A DNA stretch of 6,513 nt from Burkholderiaceae bacterium (lineage in GTDB: Bacteria > Pseudomonadota > Gammaproteobacteria > Burkholderiales > Burkholderiaceae_C): the NCBI GenBank assembly GCA_031276435.1, contig JAISNB010000204.1, positions 1 through 6,513 of the forward strand, written 5' to 3'. The notes beneath the pieces are model-generated. The model did not search any database. It had not been told where the DNA came from and saw only the letters and a list, made by a program, of their open reading frames with translations. Positions 1 to 4,217 of this stretch are shown piece after piece (within the stretch, counting starts at the first letter, position 1; every line of letters starts with the position of its first letter). A program made the position numbers and the translations under genes.

Positions 1-573
1 CCGCGCCGCCGCCAGTTGCTGGAGCAAGTGGGCGTGCGCCATGTGCTGCTGTTGCCCGACGCGGCGGAAGACGCTGAGGCGCTGGAAGCCGTGCGTCCCG
101 GTGAAGCGCCCACGGCCTACGTGCGCCGCGTGACCCTTGCCAAGTTGCTTGCCGCGGTGCAACGCTTGCGGGCGCGCGGCCTGCCGCTCGCGCCCGTGCT
201 GTGCGCCGATACCACGGTGGCGCTGGGCCGCGTGATTTATGGCAAGCCCGCTGATGCCGCCGACGCCGCGCGCATGCTGGCCGATCTGGCTGGCGCCACG
301 CACCGCGTCATGACGGCGGTGGCACTGTGGCACGCGGGCAAAACCTGGCAGGCGCTAAGCACCTCGCGCGTGCGCTTCGCACCCCTGACGCCGCGGCAAA
401 TCAGCGCCTACGTCGCCAGTGGCGAGTCCGCGGGCAAGGCGGGCGCTTACGGGGTGCAGGGCGCCGCGGCGGCTTTTATCGAACACATCAGCGGCAGCTA
501 CAGTGGCATCATGGGCTTGCCGCTGTTCGAGACGCTGCAACTGCTGCGCAGCGCGCGATCTGGCGGCGCCTGA
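1..573 (+). CDS. maf: Maf family nucleotide pyrophosphatase (YhdE-like), 5' end cut by window edge
   Basis: The frame is open from base 1 to a TGA at 571-573, giving 190 residues that begin PRRRQLLEQVGV. In Maf proteins this follows a SxSP lead-in, so about ten N-terminal codons are missing and the TTG at 16 is not the real start. Maf proteins hydrolyse nucleoside triphosphates to the monophosphate and pyrophosphate in the cytoplasm. Counting from the first in-window codon, visible family landmarks are the Arg run at 2-4, K48 in a YVRRVTLAK context, CADTT with D70, YGKP with K82, VMTAVAL, and KAGAYGVQG with Q153, followed by GSYSGIMGLPLFET. The KAGAYGxQG and SYSGxxGLPL blocks favour the YhdE branch (dTTP/UTP pyrophosphatase in E. 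coli) over the YceF branch; this is inferred from recalled family sequence. The stop is 11 bases before rng on the same strand, fitting the rlmH-maf-rng order common in Burkholderiales. Upstream genes are not visible. Confidence 0.93.
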   Translation, partial: PRRRQLLEQVGVRHVLLLPDAAEDAEALEAVRPGEAPTAYVRRVTLAKLLAAVQRLRARGLPLAPVLCADTTVALGRVIYGKPADAADAARMLADLAGATHRVMTAVALWHAGKTWQALSTSRVRFAPLTPRQISAYVASGESAGKAGAYGVQGAAAAFIEHISGSYSGIMGLPLFETLQLLRSARSGGA

Positions 574-576
574 AGG
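572..576 (+). promoter_or_regulatory. Ribosome binding site of rng, overlapping the maf stop
   Basis: GAAGG lies 8 bases before the ATG at 585, a good Shine-Dalgarno position. Its first two bases belong to the TGA stop of maf. This supports ATG 585 as the rng start rather than the longer upstream extension of the same frame into maf, and it suggests that ribosomes finishing maf could feed rng translation. The coupling is inferred. Confidence 0.7.
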
Positions 577-584
577 CAAAGCGC

Positions 585-2096
585 ATGCAACAACAAGACA
601 TTCTGATCAACTGGTCGCCCCAGGAGACCCGCGTGGCCGTGGTGGAAAACGGCGCCGTGCAAGAGTTGCATGTGGAACGCGCGCTGGAGCGCGGCCAAGT
701 GGGCAACATCTACCTGGGCAAAGTGGCGCGCGTGCTGCCGGGCATGCAATCGGCGTTCATCGACATCGGGCTGGAACGCGCCGCTTTTCTGCACGTGGCC
801 GATGTGTGGCAAAAGCCGCCCGAAGGCGGCGATGTCGCCACCGCCATGTCGTCACCACCGCCGCCACCCAAACCCATAGAAAAGCAGGTGTTTGAAGGCC
901 AGACGCTGATGGTGCAAGTCATCAAGGACGCCATTGGCAGCAAGGGCGCGCGCCTGTCCACGCAAATCAGCCTGGCCGGGCGCATGCTGGTGTTTTTGCC
1001 GCAAGACAGCCACATCGGGGTGTCGCAAAAGATTCCGGCCACTGTGCGCGATGCGTTGCGCGCGCGCTTGCAGGCGCTGTGCGGCGCCGCTCAGCCCGAA
1101 GGCACGGGCGGCAGTGGCAGCGGCGGCTTTATCTTGCGCACCAATGCCGAGGACGCCAGCGACGAAGAATTGCAAGAGGACATCGCTTATTTGCGCAAGG
1201 CCTGGGTGCGCATCCGCCAGGCCAGCCAGCGCCAGCCACCGGCCAGCCTGCTGCACGAGGATTTGAATCTGCTGCGGCGCGTGCTGCGCGATCTGGTGGG
1301 CGAGGCCACGCAATCGATCCGCATCGATTCGCGCACGCAATTTCAGGCGCTGATGGCGTTTGGCCGCGAATTCATGCCGCAGGCGGCAGCCCGACTGTCG
1401 CATTACAAGGGCGAGCGGCCCATTTTTGATCCGTACTCGGTAGACGAGGAAATCGCCCGCGCGCTCGGACGCCGGGTCGATCTGAAATCGGGCGGCTATC
1501 TGGTCATCGACCAGACCGAGGCGCTGACCACCGTGGACGTGAACACCGGCGGTTTTGTGGGCGCGCGCAATTTCAACGACACGGTGTTCAAAACCAATCT
1601 GGAAGCCGCGCAAGCCATTGCGCGCCAGCTCAGGCTGCGCAATCTGGGCGGCATCATCGTGCTCGATTTCATCGACATGGCGCTGCCCGAGCACCAGCAG
1701 GCCGTTCTTGCCGAGCTGCGAAAGCAGCTTGCGCGCGATCGCGTGAAGACCATGGTGGGCACTTTCTCGCCGCTCGGACTGGTGGAAATGACACGCAAGC
1801 GCACGCGCGAATCGCTGGCGCAAATGCTGTGCAAGCCGTGCCCGCAGTGCCAGGGCGCGGGGCGCGTGCGCACGCCGCTGACTGTTGCCAACGACATCCT
1901 GCGCGAAATCCTGCGCGAGGCGCGGCAATTCAACCCGCGCGAATTCCGCGTGGTGGCCACGCCCGAGGTGATTGAAATCCTGATCGACGAGGAAAGTCAG
2001 TACCTGGCGGCGCTGTCGGACTTTATTGGCAAGCCCATCGCGCTGCAAGCCGAAAACACGCTGGGGCCGGATCAGTACGACATCGTGCTGACCTGA
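585..2096 (+). CDS. rng: Ribonuclease G
   Basis: This is a complete 503-residue protein (E. coli RNase G is 489) of the RNase E/G family, an Mg-dependent 5'-end-sensing endoribonuclease acting on 16S rRNA 5' ends and some mRNAs. The N-terminus, QQDILINWSPQETRVAVVENG, aligns with the E. coli start. The S1-like RNA-binding domain covers roughly 35-130 (GNIYLGKVARVLPGMQSAFIDIG, then GQTLMVQVIKD and KGARLST). The catalytic domain has VDVNTG with D318 and VLDFID with D361. Their 43-residue spacing equals that of RNase E D303 and D346, the metal ligands. C419 and C422 in CKPCPQCQGAGR match the RNase E zinc-link cysteines. RTQF, FDPYSVDEEIARAL, SGGYLVIDQTEA and GLVEMTRKRTRES are typical RNase G blocks. 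There is no long RNase E-type degradosome tail. Oddities are a PPPPP run at residues 91-95 inside the S1 domain and a Gly/Ser-rich linker near 172-178. ATG 585 was chosen for its ribosome binding site and the homology. The gene is probably in an operon with maf. Confidence 0.97.
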   Translation: MQQQDILINWSPQETRVAVVENGAVQELHVERALERGQVGNIYLGKVARVLPGMQSAFIDIGLERAAFLHVADVWQKPPEGGDVATAMSSPPPPPKPIEKQVFEGQTLMVQVIKDAIGSKGARLSTQISLAGRMLVFLPQDSHIGVSQKIPATVRDALRARLQALCGAAQPEGTGGSGSGGFILRTNAEDASDEELQEDIAYLRKAWVRIRQASQRQPPASLLHEDLNLLRRVLRDLVGEATQSIRIDSRTQFQALMAFGREFMPQAAARLSHYKGERPIFDPYSVDEEIARALGRRVDLKSGGYLVIDQTEALTTVDVNTGGFVGARNFNDTVFKTNLEAAQAIARQLRLRNLGGIIVLDFIDMALPEHQQAVLAELRKQLARDRVKTMVGTFSPLGLVEMTRKRTRESLAQMLCKPCPQCQGAGRVRTPLTVANDILREILREARQFNPREFRVVATPEVIEILIDEESQYLAALSDFIGKPIALQAENTLGPDQYDIVLT

Positions 2097-2098
2097 AG

Positions 2099-2127
2099 AG
2101 CGCGAAAGCGCCTGTTCGCTGTTTTTT
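2099..2127 (+). terminator. Candidate rho-independent terminator of rng
   Basis: Three bases after the rng stop, several alternative stems can form. One is GCGC-GAAA-GCGC (2100-2111, a GNRA-type loop). Another is GCGAA (2102-2106) with TTCGC (2115-2119), ending three bases before TTTTTT at 2122-2127. The second geometry fits a terminator, but its stem is only 5 bp with an 8-base loop. The T tract is on the plus strand only, so it would serve rng and not the convergent msbA. Strength is uncertain. Confidence 0.42.
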
Positions 2128-2169
2128 GGAAAGCCGCGCAAGCCTCCGCGTGCGCCCCAACCCCGGGCC

Positions 2170-4026
2170 TCAGGGCTGGCGCGGTGGCGCTGGCGGCGCG
2201 CCGCTGCCACTGCCAGGGCCGCCTTCGCCCTGCAAGCGCGCGTACACGCCGCCAGCGGCCATCAGATCGGCATGCGTGCCTTGCTCGGCGATGTGGCCGC
2301 GCTCCATCACCACGATGCGGTCGGCGTGCTCGATGGTCGAGAGGCGGTGCGCAATCACCAGCGTGGTGCGCCCCCGCATCACGCGCGCCAACGCCTGTTG
2401 CACGAGGCGCTCGCTCTCGGTATCCAGCGCGCTGGTGGCCTCGTCCAGCAGCAAAATGGGCGCGTTCTTGTACAGCGCGCGGGCAATCGCCAGCCGCTGG
2501 CGCTGCCCGCCTGAAAGCTGCGTGGCGTTGTGCCCGAGCAAGGTGTCGATGCCCTGCGGCAAGGCATCGACATGCGCGGCCAGGTTGGCGTCTTGCAGGC
2601 ATTGCCGCACGCGCGCGCGGTCTGCGGCTGGCGCGCCCAGCGCCACGTTGGCGGCCACGCTGTCGTTGAGCATGACCACGTCCTGGCTGACCATGGCAAA
2701 CTGCTGGCGCAGCGCCTGCAAGGGCCACTGCGCCACGTCGATGCCATCGATGAGCACCTGGCCGGATTGGGCGCGCACAAAGCGCGGCAGCAGGTTGACC
2801 AGCGTGGTCTTGCCCGCGCCCGACTGGCCCACCAGCGCCACGGTTTGCCCGGCGGGAATGTGCAGGCTCACGCCGTCCAGCGCGTGATCGCCACTGCTGC
2901 TGCCACCGCCGCCGCTGCCGTCATTGCGGTAGCGCACGGTCACCTCTTGCAATTGAATCTCGCCGCGCGCGCGCGCGGGCAAATCGTCCCGCGCGGCGGC
3001 AGCGTCCGGCTCTGGCTGGCTTTGCTGGAGCAGCTCCACGCCGCGCTCCAGCGCGGCCAGTCCGCGCGTGATGGGGTTGACCACATCGGCCAGCCGCCGG
3101 ATGGGCGAGATGAGCATCAGCATCGCGCCAATAAAAGCCACAAAACCGCCCACGGTCACCATGCGCTCGTTGCCCGCCTGGCCCTGCGAGAGCGCCATGG
3201 CAATCACCACCGACAGCGCAATGGCGGAAACCAGTTGCGTCAGCGGCATGGTGGCCGCCGACGCGCGCGTGGCCTTGAGTGCCAGGCCACGCAAATCAGC
3301 GCTCAGGCTGGCAAAACGCCCGGCCTGCGCGGCCTGCACATCGTGCAGGCGGATCATGCGCTGCGCCAGCACGTTTTCCTCGACCACGTAGGCCAGCGCG
3401 TCGGTGGCGCGCTGGCTCTGGCGCGTAACGTGGTAAAGACGCCGCGACATGGTCTTGAGAATCCAGGCCACCGCGGGTACCAGCGCCAGCACAATCAGCG
3501 TGAGCGACCAGTTCAGGTACAGCAGATAGCACAGCAGCGCCAGCACCGTGAAACTGTCGCGCACCAGGCTCAGCAAAGCCTGCACCAGTTGGGACGAACC
3601 GCTTTGCACCTCGTAGACAATGGTGTTGGCCAACTGGCTGGCCGACTGCTCGGCAAACAGCGGCCAGTCGGCGCTGAGCAGGCGCGCGAAAAGCTGGCGA
3701 CGCAGTGTCACCATGCCCTCGTTGGCAATGCGCGCAAGCGCGTACTGGCTGGCGAAATGCGCCACGCCGCGAATGGCGAACAAGCCCACAATGGCAACTG
3801 GCGCCATCCAGATCGCCAGACTGCCCTGCGTGAACCCCTCGTCCAGCAAGGGCTTGAGCAGCGCGGGAATGGCTGGCTCTGACAAGGCGCTGACGATGGT
3901 CGCGCCAATCGCCATGGCCCAGGCGCCGCGGTAGCACCCAAAGTAAATCCACAAGCGGGCAACGCGCGCGCGCAGCCCCGGTAGCGTGGCATCGGATGGT
4001 TTTTGGGAAGTGCTGCTCTCGGTCAT
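2170..4026 (-). CDS. msbA: Lipid A export ABC transporter, ATP-binding/permease (MsbA-type)
   Basis: This 618-residue half-transporter has an N-terminal membrane domain fused to a nucleotide-binding domain. MsbA homodimers flip core-lipid A across the inner membrane using ATP. Hydrophobic segments lie near 36-57, 72-96, 155-172, 174-190, 262-280 and 290-308, fitting six TM helices. IPALLKPLLDEGF (53-65), VYEVQSGS and YVVEENVL are typical of proteobacterial MsbA. In the ATPase domain, Y366 sits at the A-loop, Walker A GQSGAGKTT is at 400-408 (K406), the Q-loop Q448, signature LSGGQ 504-508, Walker B ILLLDE with D528 and E529, D-loop SALD 532-535 and switch H560; all catalytic residues are present. 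It is longer than E. coli MsbA (582), partly through a Gly/Ser-rich stretch at 369-380 just after the A-loop. The ATG at 4026 is the best start, as the next in-frame Met (38) would cut TM1. No strong Shine-Dalgarno is seen. The gene converges on rng, and its own promoter probably lies in 4027-4164. Another lipid or drug exporter of the same subfamily is possible. Confidence 0.92.
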   Translation of the reverse strand: MTESSTSQKPSDATLPGLRARVARLWIYFGCYRGAWAMAIGATIVSALSEPAIPALLKPLLDEGFTQGSLAIWMAPVAIVGLFAIRGVAHFASQYALARIANEGMVTLRRQLFARLLSADWPLFAEQSASQLANTIVYEVQSGSSQLVQALLSLVRDSFTVLALLCYLLYLNWSLTLIVLALVPAVAWILKTMSRRLYHVTRQSQRATDALAYVVEENVLAQRMIRLHDVQAAQAGRFASLSADLRGLALKATRASAATMPLTQLVSAIALSVVIAMALSQGQAGNERMVTVGGFVAFIGAMLMLISPIRRLADVVNPITRGLAALERGVELLQQSQPEPDAAAARDDLPARARGEIQLQEVTVRYRNDGSGGGGSSSGDHALDGVSLHIPAGQTVALVGQSGAGKTTLVNLLPRFVRAQSGQVLIDGIDVAQWPLQALRQQFAMVSQDVVMLNDSVAANVALGAPAADRARVRQCLQDANLAAHVDALPQGIDTLLGHNATQLSGGQRQRLAIARALYKNAPILLLDEATSALDTESERLVQQALARVMRGRTTLVIAHRLSTIEHADRIVVMERGHIAEQGTHADLMAAGGVYARLQGEGGPGSGSGAPPAPPRQP

Positions 4027-4047
4027 GAAAACTTTGTCTGCCGCGCG

Positions 4048-4053
4048 ATTTTA
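4048..4053 (-). promoter_or_regulatory. Weak -10-like element upstream of msbA
   Basis: On the minus strand TAAAAT (5 of 6 to TATAAT) occurs 21 bases before the msbA ATG, in the only AT-rich patch of an otherwise GC-rich leader. No good -35 hexamer is found at 16-18 bases; TTTCCA, matching 4 of 6, is 20 bases upstream. If used, the mRNA leader would be only about 15 bases, which fits the lack of a clear ribosome binding site. This is tentative. Confidence 0.25.
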
Positions 4054-4164
4054 AGAACCTGCGCCGCAGCTTCTGGAAAACTGCGCCTGGGTGCCAGCGC
4101 AATGCGCGGCCCGCTTGCCATGTGGGCGTTCTGGATTGCGCCCTGCGCGCGCCCGGCTGGCAAC

Positions 4165-4191
4165 AAAAAGCCACTGCGGGGAGTGGCTTTT
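4165..4191 (-). terminator. Rho-independent terminator of the DUF11 repeat gene
   Basis: A perfect 10-bp inverted repeat, AAAAGCCACT (4166-4175) and AGTGGCTTTT (4182-4191), flanks a 6-base loop. Read on the minus strand it starts 26 bases after the repeat-gene stop and ends in TTTTT (4169-4165), a classic terminator. The other arm also gives TTTT on the plus strand, so it could act in both directions. It separates the repeat gene from msbA downstream, arguing that msbA is transcribed independently. Confidence 0.85.
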
Positions 4192-4217
4192 GGCGTTTGC
4201 CTGCCAATGGCGGGTTT

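Noticed and set aside
327..584. N-terminal extension of the rng frame into maf
   Set aside because: The extension translates to Arg/Gly-rich noise over conserved Maf codons, and ATG 585 has a good ribosome binding site and matches the RNase G N-terminus.
2097..2169. Terminator for msbA on the minus strand in the convergent gap
   Set aside because: The hairpins there are followed on the minus strand by CTCTTCAGG rather than a T tract, so I see no intrinsic terminator for msbA.
852..2210. Long open frame (about 450 codons) on the minus strand opposite rng
   Set aside because: Rich in His, Arg, Gln and Ala with no recognisable motifs, lying fully antisense to an unmistakable RNase G. It is a by-product of GC-rich codon use.
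2530..3882. Long open frame (about 450 codons) on the plus strand opposite msbA
   Set aside because: Its composition (His/Gln/Arg-rich) is typical of antisense shadow frames, while the minus strand encodes all ABC motifs.
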